Notes: generated by a model from the letters alone, not told the origin. Counted from the first letter of the stretch, positions 51,748-61,098 are shown. The stretch: 64,000 nt of DNA from DASUVM01 sp036378955 (GCA_036378955.1 DASUVM010000008.1:98897-162896); one strand, 5' to 3'. Numbers and translations: made by a program.

Positions 51748-52881
51748 ATGCTTGTGACGGTTCGGCGCTTTGGCCGGATAATCGGCCTTGTTTGCGCAGC
51801 TCTGTTAGCGCTAGTGATTGCAGAGGTATGTAATTGGCATGGCTTTGAGTATTCTCTTTGGTATACGCTCATTGCGAGCATACTGCTTTGTTTTGGCTTG
51901 TATAAAGCGGTGGCCGACATCAACCACGATGAGCTAAGACGCTATTGGCGAATCGTGCTGATTGCCGTGACGCTTGGGGTGTTTCTTAAATACCTCTTCA
52001 TCTTCACGGTGGCCTACCTTGCTACGTATCAGTGGCAGTATGCAGTGCTCGCTATGGTCGTCGCCCAGATTGACCCTTTGCAGGTGGCTGCACTCAATAA
52101 AAACAAGCATATGGGTGACGGGGCTAAGACCTACCTCAATGCGTGGGCTGCACTTGACGATCCGGCTACCACCATTGCGACGCCGGTTATTCTCAGTTTG
52201 GCGTCAATAACCGCAGGCCATGATCTTGTCGGTAACGATACCTGGCGCGGCACCATTACGCCACTTTTGGTGCTTGGCTTGCTGCTGTTGGCCGTTGCTG
52301 CCACGATGCTGTGGCGTCGACTACGCGGCTCATCTAAGCCGGTTAGAGGGCGTATAGTTTTGAGCGAGCGCACTAAAATTATTTTGGTGTGTGCCGTTTT
52401 GTCAGTGAGTGCCTTCACTGGCTTGTTTGGCCTGGTGGTTATCGCTGGCTGGTTTATCCGCCCGGCGTGGCTCACGAATGGTCGTCGGGCAGACTTCTTG
52501 CTGAACCTGGCTCTTTATGGCGCTATCTTCTTGCTTGGATTGCTGCTGGCGGGTGGTGTCGATGTGCGCGGGGGTATTATTCTTGGCCTCGCCACCTACC
52601 TTTCGCAAATAGTCGTGGCATGGATAGTTCGCTGGGTTGCGTTGCTTGTGAGTCAAACCGAGAGAGCGGGCACTCGCTTCTCGCGGCGCGACACCTGGTA
52701 CCTGGCCTTCAGCCAGCAAAACGGCATCACTGCCATTGTGCTGGTGCTCAACCTTGAGCCGTTTATTCCTGGTTCTGTCGCAGTGGTGTCGTTGGCGATC
52801 GTTGTTATTAACATCGCAAACTTCGGCTGTAACTCAGTGCGGGGATGGGTCATGAACCGCCGTACGAAAGAAGCCCAGTAA
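51748..52881 (+). CDS. Cation:proton antiporter-like membrane protein
   Basis: 377 aa with about ten membrane segments. The motif AQIDPLQVAALNKNKHMGDG...AWAALDDPATTIATPV resembles the core of CPA-family Na+/H+ antiporters, in which paired acidic residues carry the ion. The usual length is near 400. GGGAGTAGGG precedes the ATG. Ions not determinable. Confidence 0.7.
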   Translation: MLVTVRRFGRIIGLVCAALLALVIAEVCNWHGFEYSLWYTLIASILLCFGLYKAVADINHDELRRYWRIVLIAVTLGVFLKYLFIFTVAYLATYQWQYAVLAMVVAQIDPLQVAALNKNKHMGDGAKTYLNAWAALDDPATTIATPVILSLASITAGHDLVGNDTWRGTITPLLVLGLLLLAVAATMLWRRLRGSSKPVRGRIVLSERTKIILVCAVLSVSAFTGLFGLVVIAGWFIRPAWLTNGRRADFLLNLALYGAIFLLGLLLAGGVDVRGGIILGLATYLSQIVVAWIVRWVALLVSQTERAGTRFSRRDTWYLAFSQQNGITAIVLVLNLEPFIPGSVAVVSLAIVVINIANFGCNSVRGWVMNRRTKEAQ

Positions 52882-52899
52882 AGGAGAAAAGCGCTAGTC

Positions 52900-52926
52900 G
52901 AGGGGTAGTAGTGCCTGCTGCCCCTC
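52900..52926 (+). terminator. Terminator after the antiporter gene
   Basis: GAGGGGTAG/CTGCCCCTC (9 bp with one G-T pair, 9-nt loop) 18 nt past the stop. Confidence 0.6.
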
Positions 52927-53111
52927 AATAAAATCATCGGTACACAAATGAATGACACTGATAGGCGCAAAGAATAGTGGTTGCTTTTATAGAAAAGTTG
53001 TGTTAATATAGAGTTATTGTTTCAGTGAATCCGAGTTGTTAGTGATTATTTACTCGATGTTCACTACGAACAGTCAAGGTAATAATCATTAAAACAAAAG
53101 GATTCTTTTTT

Positions 53112-54302
53112 ATGCCTTATCATTCATATAACCGCCGGCCAAATCAGGTACGGCAAAACTTTAGAGGCCGTCAGCCAGTTAGAAGCAAGCTTAAAAAAGA
53201 CGATATTCATCGTTCAAAATTTATTAAACCGGCTCGATCGGTTGAGGCTGTGAAATATGAGCCGAAGCATCTTTTTAGCGACTTTGCTATGAGTGATCTT
53301 TTGCATCGTAACGTGCAGGCGAAGGGCATTGTGAGCCCCTCGCCCATTCAAGACCAAGCGATTCCGGTTGGCTTGGCTGGTCAGGATGTGGTTGGAATTG
53401 CTAACACCGGAACCGGTAAGACCATTGCCTTCGCGTTGCCCGTATTTCATCGCCTTATGAGCGAACGTGGTGCCCGGGCCCTTATTTTGGCACCGACTCG
53501 CGAACTTGCACAGCAAATCGAAGACGAATGCCGTGTTGTCGCAAAAGGCAGCGGCCTTTTCGGCACCTTGCTCATCGGTGGCTCACCAATGGGCCCGCAG
53601 CTGCGTGATTTACGCTCGCGGCCACACCTTGTTATTGGTACGCCGGGCCGAATTAAAGATCATATCGAACGCGGTAGCCTAGAGCTTTCAGCTTTTAATA
53701 TTATTGTACTCGACGAAGTTGATCGCATGCTCGACATGGGCTTCGTAAACGATGTGCGTAAAATCTTAAGTGGTGCCGCCACAAATCGCCAATCGTTTTT
53801 CTTCTCGGCGACACTTGATGAGCGTGTAAAAGCACTTATTAAAACCTTCTCACACGAACCGGTGATCATTTCGGTGAAAACGGGTGAAACCACTGACAAT
53901 GTTGAGCAGAATATCGTACCGTTTGATTCTAAAGAAGAAAAGATCGATAAGCTTCAATCTATTCTTGCCAATGAAGAGGTGGCGAAAGTGGTTGTTTTTG
54001 ATGACACGCAGCGCAGTGTCGAACGTCTTTCTAAGAAACTACAGGATTATGGCTTTAAGGCTGACGCCATTCATGGCGGTAAAACCCAGGGCCAGCGCCA
54101 ACGTGCACTGAGCCGTTTCAAAGAAAATAACATTACTATCTTGATAGCTACCGACGTGGCTGCTCGAGGTCTCGATGTGCCAGATGTGACCCATGTCATT
54201 AACTTTTCGACACCGAAGACATACGATGACTACGTGCATCGCATTGGCCGTGCCGGCCGTGCCGGCAAAAAGGGTTACGCCTTGACGTTTGTCGAGAACT
54301 AG
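53112..54302 (+). CDS. DEAD-box RNA helicase
   Basis: 396 aa. Q-motif region SPIQDQAIP, motif I NTGTGKTIA, Ia PTRELAQQI, GTPGRIK, II DEVD (Ala to Val), III SAT, then IATDVAARGLDVPDV and HRIGRAGRAGK. The N-terminal 55 residues are basic and Arg-rich, likely RNA binding. It lacks the long C-terminal tail of CsdA or DbpA. Roles in ribosome assembly or mRNA decay, especially in the cold, are typical. AAAAGGA precedes the ATG. Confidence 0.93.
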   Translation: MPYHSYNRRPNQVRQNFRGRQPVRSKLKKDDIHRSKFIKPARSVEAVKYEPKHLFSDFAMSDLLHRNVQAKGIVSPSPIQDQAIPVGLAGQDVVGIANTGTGKTIAFALPVFHRLMSERGARALILAPTRELAQQIEDECRVVAKGSGLFGTLLIGGSPMGPQLRDLRSRPHLVIGTPGRIKDHIERGSLELSAFNIIVLDEVDRMLDMGFVNDVRKILSGAATNRQSFFFSATLDERVKALIKTFSHEPVIISVKTGETTDNVEQNIVPFDSKEEKIDKLQSILANEEVAKVVVFDDTQRSVERLSKKLQDYGFKADAIHGGKTQGQRQRALSRFKENNITILIATDVAARGLDVPDVTHVINFSTPKTYDDYVHRIGRAGRAGKKGYALTFVEN

Positions 54303-54322
54303 GCAATTTCTTACATCTGGTT

Positions 54323-54496
54323 CTGCTGCTATGTGTGCATTATGGATGTGGTTGCCTTCGCGCCATGAAGAATATGGCAATAATTCTTTGGAGGCTGCGG
54401 AACTTGCTTCGCTCAGACAGTCCTCACCTCACCAGGAATCATTGCCCACATTTTTCTGGGAGCGGCAAAACATCCATAATGCAAACATAGCAGCAG
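54323..54496. repeat. 174-bp imperfect inverted repeat (MITE-like or giant hairpin)
   Basis: The outer 26 bases CTGCTGCTATGTGTGCATTA... and the reverse complement of ...TGCAAACATAGCAGCAG match with a single change. Weaker pairing continues inward: TTGCC with its partner, and GGCAATAATTC with GAATCATTGCC, so the whole element can fold into one long hairpin of about 75 bp with a short loop. It starts 21 nt after the helicase stop. No target duplication or transposase is seen. It may be a MITE remnant or a 3' RNA structure. Confidence 0.75.
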
Positions 54497-54612
54497 CGCT
54501 GAAGATAACAGTTAAGTGAACGCTTAAACTGTCGCCGATTCTACACTATGCAAAATCCTAAATACGCCTATACTTAAAGGGTAAGTTAACGCTTATCCTA
54601 AAAGGAGGACGT

Positions 54613-55023
54613 ATGAAGAAAATCTCAACCAAAGCATTAGTTACCGTGCTCGTTATTACCGCATTCTCATTGCAATTCTTTCCGATTTTACCGGCCCAGG
54701 CCGCGAATGGTCGCACTCATCGTCAAATTGAACGTGCCCAGCGTCACCATGATCGCAAACTAGAACTTCGTGCAGCAACGCTTGGTATTACCCCCGACCA
54801 GCTCAAAAGGGAACTAAAGGAGCTTCGCAATAACAAAGATCTTACAACTGAAGATCAGCGGTTTGATGCTCTCTTAAAGTCACACGGGTTTAAAACAAGG
54901 CACGATTTTTATATTGCTTTTCAGGGTAAAGTGCGCGACGAACTACATAAGCGTGGCCTTAGCGAGGCTCAAATTCAACAAGAGCTGCAAAAACGCTTCG
55001 AGCGCTTCAAAGAAGAAAAGTAA
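54613..55023 (+). CDS. Small secreted helical protein
   Basis: 136 aa. A classic signal peptide (MKKISTKALVTVLVITAFSL..., cleavage near AQA-ANG at 32-33). The mature part is strongly charged, Arg/Lys/Glu-rich, and helical, with no Cys. AAAAGGAGG precedes the ATG. A repeated helical unit may exist (LGITPDQLKRELKELRNN versus KRGLSEAQIQQELQKRF). Exported, unknown role. Confidence 0.7.
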   Translation: MKKISTKALVTVLVITAFSLQFFPILPAQAANGRTHRQIERAQRHHDRKLELRAATLGITPDQLKRELKELRNNKDLTTEDQRFDALLKSHGFKTRHDFYIAFQGKVRDELHKRGLSEAQIQQELQKRFERFKEEK

Positions 55024-55164
55024 ACATACTCATTTAATGGCAATTTCATAATTACCATTTACAATACCTTTGGTTAGAGGTGGGCCTATTGCAATACGGT
55101 GCTTGCGGCGTAGTTTGCTGCGTAGTTTGCTGCTATTTTGTAAAATAAGCCGTATGATAAGAAT

Positions 55165-55701
55165 ATGGCATGGAGGAATATGACTTGGCTAACCCCGGGT
55201 AGGCAAAAAGAGATTGACAACGTTATTGCAGGTATTTATTTAGCTACAAATAAAAAATACCCTGAAGATGGCCTTATAGACATTGTTCATTCTTGCGGTA
55301 TTGACGTAGTTGATTATAACTTTGGTACACACGGCAGCGAAATTATGGGTGCAATAAAATACCCTGAGCCTGCCAAAGCAGTGAGGCGGCCAATTATTTT
55401 AGTCAACAAATATAAATCTGATACGAACAAGACGTTTACGTTAGCTCATGAGCTCGGCCACTACAAGTTATATCACGCTACAAAAGGTATAAAGTTTCGC
55501 CTAGACTACGACTATAGTGTTGACCACCAAGAAATTAAAAAAGAGGTGGAAGCCAATTACTTTGCAGGCGCACTATTAATGCCGAAAGAGCAGGTAATAC
55601 AGCTCGCTGAGAGCACCAGTGATTTAAGTGAGGTTGCAAAATATTTTGGAGTTTCCCGAAAAGCGTTAGATGTTAGGTTGGCATGGCTAAGGAAAAACTA
55701 G
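55165..55701 (+). CDS. ImmA/IrrE-family metallopeptidase
   Basis: 178 aa. The zinc site is FTLAHELGHYKLYH (HExxH at 95-99), with the third ligand in KKEVEANYFAGALLMP (Glu127 or Glu129). Such peptidases cut repressors of mobile elements or stress regulons. An XRE-type partner is usual but not present here; the next gene is a two-helix membrane protein that starts inside this one. The ATG lies 6 nt past TATGAT (55153-55158), leaderless. Confidence 0.88.
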   Translation: MAWRNMTWLTPGRQKEIDNVIAGIYLATNKKYPEDGLIDIVHSCGIDVVDYNFGTHGSEIMGAIKYPEPAKAVRRPIILVNKYKSDTNKTFTLAHELGHYKLYHATKGIKFRLDYDYSVDHQEIKKEVEANYFAGALLMPKEQVIQLAESTSDLSEVAKYFGVSRKALDVRLAWLRKN

Positions 55702-56147
55702 AGCTAGAGCAATCGTTTAACAACCTTGTGCTCGAGCAGCTTGGTGGCCGGAACGCTCAGTTTATTAACCCGCGTACTAAACCAAATTTTTCAAAAACAA
55801 AAGACGGTAAAATAGGCGATGTTTTAAAACAGCGGCACAACCAGCGTGAAGTGTTGTTTTATTTTGCGCTGTGGTTTGTCGCCATTACGACCACTTGCGT
55901 GTTTGGGCTTATTATATGCCAAGCCTATAGCAACACCGTTTATCCGAACCGTCGTATTGTGCTTGTTAACGACACAACACTGCACATTATTGTGGCTGGT
56001 ATTTTTGTGCAATTTGTTGGCTTGGTTGGTATTATCACAAAATCAATCTGGAACGATAAGCCATACCTTGAGGCCGGTGTTATGGGAAGGACTGCCAAAG
56101 AACATAATGCAGGGAGTGGCCTTTCTTCGATAAATCATTTAAAGTAG
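55683..56147 (+). CDS. Two-helix membrane protein, unknown
   Basis: A 154-aa frame starting 19 nt inside the ImmA/IrrE gene, so translation is coupled. Hydrophobic segments at about residues 57-80 and 101-122; the N-terminal 50 residues are charged and cytosolic (KEKLELEQSFNNLVLEQLGG). It may anchor or be cut by its peptidase neighbour. No family known. Confidence 0.6.
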   Translation: MAKEKLELEQSFNNLVLEQLGGRNAQFINPRTKPNFSKTKDGKIGDVLKQRHNQREVLFYFALWFVAITTTCVFGLIICQAYSNTVYPNRRIVLVNDTTLHIIVAGIFVQFVGLVGIITKSIWNDKPYLEAGVMGRTAKEHNAGSGLSSINHLK

Positions 56148-56153
56148 AAGCGT

Positions 56154-57197
56154 ATGTCACGCAGGCTGTTTCGTTATATCCGTATATTTTGGGTTTCTTG
56201 CCTGGTCACTTTTGCTATATTGGCTGCAGTATGGTGGCAGTTAGGCCTCAATGCGGCTTTTATTGCTTTGCTTTTGATTATTCTTGAAGTAACGTTTAGT
56301 TTCGAAAACGCAGTCATTAATGCCCGTGTACTGGCGCATATGTCGCATTTTTGGCAGCAGATTTTTATGACAATTGGTATTACGATTGCCGTGTTTGGTA
56401 TGCGTATAGTATTCCCGATCGTACTAGTTGCAATTACTGCTTACTTGCCAACCTGGGATGTCTTGCAACTGGCTCTGCAGCGGCCAGAAGCGTACGCGCA
56501 TCACCTGGAATCGGCCCAACCGGTCATTGCGGCGTTTGGCGGTATGTTTTTAATGATGGTAGCGATAAGTTATTTCGTACTCGAGAACAAAGAAAATCAC
56601 TGGCTCAAACGTAGTGAGGCTCTGCTTCATAAGCTACCAAACCATTGGGTAACGGCACCGGTTTTGGCTTTTATGATACTCTTGCTTATTACGTTGACAC
56701 TCGGGCAACATATGTGGCAGACTATCATGCTGGCCGGTATTGTTGGTATTTTTGTTTATATCATCATTCATGGCCTGGTAATGCTTATGCAGTCACGCCA
56801 GCAAATCGGTGAGGGCCGTAAAGAATTGGTGGGTATTGGCGGTTTTATGGCATTTTTATATCTTGAGCTGCTTGATGCCAGCTTTAGCCTCGACGGTGTT
56901 ATCGGTGCCTTTGCTATTACCAGTTCGGTGATTTTAATTGCTGCCGGGCTCGGCGTTGGTGCCGTGTGGGTGCGTTCGCTGACGGTCTATGTAGTGCGGC
57001 ATAAAACGCTTGCAAAATATATTCATCTTGAGCAAGGCGCACATTGGGCAATTGCAATTTTATCAGTTGTTTTATTACTTAGTTTTGTGGTGCATTTGCC
57101 CGAAGCCATTACTGGCTCGCTAGGTGTGTTAACAATTGTGGCCTCGCTAATCAGCTCGCTAAAACGCAATAAGAAAGCACTAAAAGAGGCACTGTAG
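56154..57197 (+). CDS. DUF475/TerC-like membrane protein
   Basis: 347 aa with about nine membrane segments. LEVTFSFENAVINARVL and LELLDASFSLDGVIGAFA are the two acidic repeats of the TerC/DUF475 family, thought to move metal ions such as Mn2+ or Ca2+. KYIHLEQGAHWAIAIL near the end is also typical. Next to a PAP2 gene six bases downstream; likely one operon. Confidence 0.85.
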   Translation: MSRRLFRYIRIFWVSCLVTFAILAAVWWQLGLNAAFIALLLIILEVTFSFENAVINARVLAHMSHFWQQIFMTIGITIAVFGMRIVFPIVLVAITAYLPTWDVLQLALQRPEAYAHHLESAQPVIAAFGGMFLMMVAISYFVLENKENHWLKRSEALLHKLPNHWVTAPVLAFMILLLITLTLGQHMWQTIMLAGIVGIFVYIIIHGLVMLMQSRQQIGEGRKELVGIGGFMAFLYLELLDASFSLDGVIGAFAITSSVILIAAGLGVGAVWVRSLTVYVVRHKTLAKYIHLEQGAHWAIAILSVVLLLSFVVHLPEAITGSLGVLTIVASLISSLKRNKKALKEAL

Positions 57198-57203
57198 CGC
57201 ACT

Positions 57204-57671
57204 ATGGACAAACTGATCATTCTACTTGCAGAAGTCACCGTGTTACCGGTGATTATACTTGGTGTGTATGCTGTCTGGAAGGCTCCGAAAGATCGCCGCC
57301 TACAAATTATTGCAAGAGCAATAATCATGGCCTTAACCGCACTCTTGCTTGCTAAAATTGCTGCCCAGTTCTATCAAGGTGAGCGACCTTTTCAAGAGTT
57401 GGGGGTGGCGCCGAAGGCAAGCTATCTTGATAACCCTGGCTTTCCCTCGGATCACTCATTGCTGGTATTTACCATTACAGCCGTAGTTTGGACGAGCACT
57501 CGACGCAAGGCAGTGAGCCTGACGCTACTTTTCTTCAGTATTTTAGTTGGAGTTGGCCGGGTTTTAGCATTAGTACATACGCCGCTCGATGTACTGGGTG
57601 GTTGCTTGTGCGCATTGCTCGCAGCACTTATGTGGTATGGCCCGCGTTTGCGGCAGGTGTTCACAAAATAG
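57204..57671 (+). CDS. PAP2-family phosphatase
   Basis: 155 aa, about five membrane helices. PAP2 motifs are YQGERPF (a reduced first motif), GFPSDHSL, and VGRVLALVHTPLDVLGG with the catalytic His and Asp. This is the type of BcrC undecaprenyl-pyrophosphate phosphatases, which recycle the lipid carrier of peptidoglycan. Start six bases after the DUF475 stop. Confidence 0.85.
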   Translation: MDKLIILLAEVTVLPVIILGVYAVWKAPKDRRLQIIARAIIMALTALLLAKIAAQFYQGERPFQELGVAPKASYLDNPGFPSDHSLLVFTITAVVWTSTRRKAVSLTLLFFSILVGVGRVLALVHTPLDVLGGCLCALLAALMWYGPRLRQVFTK

Positions 57672-57692
57672 CATAAATCATCGTTGCAGTAG

Positions 57693-59678
57693 CTATGCAA
57701 TGACCGAATAGTCAAAATTAAGAATAGCGCCGCCGTTTAAGGCTCGGCGTGTCGACACAGTGAAGGCACTGGCGCTGCGAGCCGAAACATACAAATCGGC
57801 AAAAATGGCTGAATGGTCATGCAGGGCAATACTCAGCGGGGCTGCTGCAAATGGCCGAGAAAAAGTAATGGTTGCAATTGTGCCCGGTGCAGTTGGGCTT
57901 GGCTTAACTGCGGCTGTTACATTCCCTGCGATATCTTGAACACGTACGCGCGGGTTGGCGTAACTTACTTGGTCGCCTTTGGCAACATTTGGTGGTGAGC
58001 CAACCGCAAAGGGCCGGCCGTGTGAATCAAAGGCTTGCCCCTGCAGGTTGTGGTTTTCGTCTTGAAATTCTAGCAATCGATTAGTGGCCGTGCTTGAAGG
58101 GCGGATAATAGCTAGCCCCCGATCGCCCTCGGTGACGGGCCGTATCAGCATTGCGATGCCTAAAAACGGCGCGTTATTAATGCCAACGTACCCTTTGGTG
58201 CCTTCAATCTGAAACTTGCCACTGGCTAGCCGTACAAAGCCGGTGTCACCGTAAAATCGCCACTTTTCACCGACAAAATCGCCAGCAAAACCAGCAAAAT
58301 CCATGCTGTTAAGCATATGAAAGGTGGGGCGTGTTGAGCTGTTGTCGGCCTTTATGAGGGCCTTGCCGGTAGCGGCGGAGATGAGCTGAAAAGACCCGCT
58401 ATGTTTAAGCATAATCGCCACCCCGAGCATGGGGTCGTTTTCTAACGACTCCATAACTTCTCCGCCAATCATGGTGCCCCGGTTGGCAGTGACGCAGGCA
58501 GTCATCACTTCGGTGCCCTCTTCAGCAACGATTGTCGCCAGGGCGGGCGGCTCTATGGGGTAATAGGCACTGACCTCGTGGCACATATGCGGGCCGCCGC
58601 TCATTGCATGAAAGGTAGAATTTGCCAAACCCGACACTGACCCCCACTGCACATAGACATTAGATAAAAATACATGTGTCCCATAGGCTACGATTGCATC
58701 AGTGAGCGCACTGTAACCGGTATCAGTTTTTAAGATAGCTATATAGAGTTGATTAACAAAAACCATTGTTGTTTTGGGCAATATCTGAAAGGCTGGGCCG
58801 GCGGCAACCGATGTTTCCATTTTGCACGACACAAAAAACATCCCGTTTAATAGGTGCGGTGAGCCGTTGGCGGCTCCGTCAAGCCAAACGGCGCCGTTGC
58901 GAAATTCTTCCCAGCGGCAGCCAAAGAAGTGGATTTGGTTGGTGTTATCGTCGCTAAAGCCAAAACTCTCAGCGGCAGTGGTATTACGAAACAGGCTGGC
59001 TGGCTCGGTTGTGGAGCCGCATTTCTCCCAGGTGCAGTTTTCAAAGCGTGTGTCCCACACCTCTACAAAATCGGTGGCTAAACCAGGGCAGGCCATGAGG
59101 CTTACATCACGGTAGATGCAGTTATCGGCGTAATATGATCGCAGTAACACGCCGGTCAGGTTATTGCCGTTGAGCGTAATGCTTGAAAGCGCACAGAACC
59201 GAAGGTGGCCAATCATAGTGCCTGCACCGCTGAAGTCAATCAGTGGTTCGGTGCCGCTGAGGCGTTTAATAACTACTCCACCCCTTGTACCAACTAACTG
59301 TGTACCCTTGGTTTTTACTTTGAGCCCGCGCACCATGTAGGTACCGCGGGGGAACATTACTGTTCCGCCAGTAGTTGCAGCGTATATCGCTGTTTGAATA
59401 GCATTTGTGTCGTCGGTAATACCGTCACCGAGTGCGCCGTAGTCATTCACATTTATGACGTTGTCTTTTCTCCAGACAAGGTTAACGCCATCATTTGACA
59501 GCCTGAGATCTTTGAGCGGCTCAGTGGTGGGGTTTATTGTTTTTAAATCAGCAAGGCCGATTGTGCCGAGACGTTCTTGGCGCGGCGTTCCATCAGGGTT
59601 GTGCGACACGAGCAAATATTCGTTTAATAAATCTGCCCATCTGTCAGCGTCACTGCCGGGAATTGGGAGCCGTGCCAT
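57693..59678 (-). CDS. Pectate-lyase-like beta-helix protein with shared N-terminal module
   Basis: 661 aa. Residues 1-31 (MARLPIPGSDADRWADLLNE...HNPDGT) match the start of the SGNH protein at 28454-30358. From about residue 76 a pectate-lyase-superfamily helix begins (NVNDYGALGDGITDDTNAIQ, GGTVMFPRGTYMVRGL). The C-terminal 100 residues form a compact domain with few charges (ITFSRPFAAAPLSIALHDHS). No signal peptide. Like phage tailspikes, it may cut or bind a surface glycan. Confidence 0.75.
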   Translation of the reverse strand: MARLPIPGSDADRWADLLNEYLLVSHNPDGTPRQERLGTIGLADLKTINPTTEPLKDLRLSNDGVNLVWRKDNVINVNDYGALGDGITDDTNAIQTAIYAATTGGTVMFPRGTYMVRGLKVKTKGTQLVGTRGGVVIKRLSGTEPLIDFSGAGTMIGHLRFCALSSITLNGNNLTGVLLRSYYADNCIYRDVSLMACPGLATDFVEVWDTRFENCTWEKCGSTTEPASLFRNTTAAESFGFSDDNTNQIHFFGCRWEEFRNGAVWLDGAANGSPHLLNGMFFVSCKMETSVAAGPAFQILPKTTMVFVNQLYIAILKTDTGYSALTDAIVAYGTHVFLSNVYVQWGSVSGLANSTFHAMSGGPHMCHEVSAYYPIEPPALATIVAEEGTEVMTACVTANRGTMIGGEVMESLENDPMLGVAIMLKHSGSFQLISAATGKALIKADNSSTRPTFHMLNSMDFAGFAGDFVGEKWRFYGDTGFVRLASGKFQIEGTKGYVGINNAPFLGIAMLIRPVTEGDRGLAIIRPSSTATNRLLEFQDENHNLQGQAFDSHGRPFAVGSPPNVAKGDQVSYANPRVRVQDIAGNVTAAVKPSPTAPGTIATITFSRPFAAAPLSIALHDHSAIFADLYVSARSASAFTVSTRRALNGGAILNFDYSVIA

Positions 59679-59814
59679 CGGTTGTCTCCTGTTTGCTTTA
59701 GCGCTATATTTGCAGGATCATCAGTAGACTATTGCAGATGGGTACGATTTTCGTTGCTAACAAATAACCCCCACCAACCCAGTTACTAATTTCATTTTAA
59801 AGAATAAAACGCTT

Positions 59815-59829
59815 ATGTCAACATGACAT
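59815..59829. promoter_or_regulatory. Palindrome upstream of the ferric-reductase-like gene
   Basis: ATGTCA-ACA-TGACAT, a perfect 6+3+6 dyad 53 nt before the ATG at 59882 and upstream of the -10 TATGCT (59867-59872, preceded by TGC). Possible operator. Confidence 0.4.
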
Positions 59830-59881
59830 CGTTGTTTATTAGACCCAAAAATATCGAAAAGTCTGCTATGCTTAAACTAAG

Positions 59882-61078
59882 ATGCCTTTACGTGTAACAA
59901 TGAAAAACCTTCTCAATAATAATCGCTTCTATACGCTAGCGTTTTCGTTTTTATTGAGCATTTTTATTGCTTGCTTACTGCGTATTCAAGTTGAAAGTAA
60001 CCAGCTTTACTATATTCAACTTGGCGAGGCCTTTGGCTTTTTAGCAGTGGTCTATTTATATATGACACTCATAATTTCACCCCTTCGATTAATGATGGGT
60101 AAACCCGAATGGATGAATTCTATTGTTTTTGCCCGCCGAGCTCTCGGTGTCTCGGTGGCGTATTTTGCTTTGGCGCATGCAGGCGTCTCATTGTGGGGGC
60201 AGCTCGGTGGCTTAAACGGGCTGCTTTTGTTGCCAGATAAGTTTGTTTGGCCGATTATATTTGGTGCGATCGCCCTCGCTCTATTGGTTATATTAACATT
60301 CACTTCATTCGACAAAATGGTTATTCTCTTGGGTTACCGCCGCTGGAAGTGGATACAGCGACTGGTATATATGTGTGGCCTGCTTATTATTCTTCATGTT
60401 TGGGCGGTTGGCGCACATTTTGATTACGGAGTTATTCAGGCCGTGGCTTTTGTTGCCCTGAGCGTGCTGTTGGCGTTAGAATCGTGGCGCATCGTTACAT
60501 TATTGGTGAACCGATATCAGTGGGGTAGGGCTGTAAAGCACTCCTTTTTTCTTTTTTTGTGGTTTGTGGGAACTATGCTGCTTTGGGGGTTGGTTTTGTC
60601 TTCACGGCCAGCCGCTGCGCATATGTTAGTAAAAGATATGGCGAATGGCGCCGGTACGGTTTTGCACATTACACCAGACGATGACCCGATTGCCGGGCAG
60701 CAGAGCTTAATTTCATTCGATATACAAGGTGCTTCAATAACCCACGCCCAGCCTTCGGTTAGCTTAACGATTATTGATGAGCAGAATAACAAAACCAACG
60801 TACCTGCCAAGCTGCAAAAAAATACGGTGGTGGCAGACTATACCTTTCCGAAGCAAGGGCTCTACACGCTCATGCTCACGATAACTCAAGAAGATCAACA
60901 AGCATACCATTTTACAGAGAGTCAACGCGTCGGTCGGGGAATTATAACAAGCACAAGTGTACGTAGCGTGCCACTTTGGGCAGGGGTGGGCACGGTAAGT
61001 ACGGCGATAGCAGCGATTGCTGTGGCGGCAGTAGCATTTCACCGCCGCAAGGCGATTCATAATTATAGTAAATTATAA
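59882..61078 (+). CDS. Ferric-reductase-like membrane protein with C-terminal extracellular domain
   Basis: 398 aa. Six helices (about residues 16-230) of the ferric-reductase-like (FRD/MsrQ) type, with possible haem His in ARRALGVSVAYFALAHAG and in VYMCGLLIILHVWAVGAH. Then an extracellular beta domain (about 245-360: QSLISFDIQGASITHAQPSV) and a final membrane helix (about 365-385). The second domain resembles CopC/FixH-like folds. It may move electrons across the membrane. The reductase partner may be the FNR-PAS protein at 61760. Start could be six codons on. Confidence 0.7.
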   Translation: MPLRVTMKNLLNNNRFYTLAFSFLLSIFIACLLRIQVESNQLYYIQLGEAFGFLAVVYLYMTLIISPLRLMMGKPEWMNSIVFARRALGVSVAYFALAHAGVSLWGQLGGLNGLLLLPDKFVWPIIFGAIALALLVILTFTSFDKMVILLGYRRWKWIQRLVYMCGLLIILHVWAVGAHFDYGVIQAVAFVALSVLLALESWRIVTLLVNRYQWGRAVKHSFFLFLWFVGTMLLWGLVLSSRPAAAHMLVKDMANGAGTVLHITPDDDPIAGQQSLISFDIQGASITHAQPSVSLTIIDEQNNKTNVPAKLQKNTVVADYTFPKQGLYTLMLTITQEDQQAYHFTESQRVGRGIITSTSVRSVPLWAGVGTVSTAIAAIAVAAVAFHRRKAIHNYSKL

Positions 61079-61098
61079 AACTGCCAAAAGGGGAGCGT

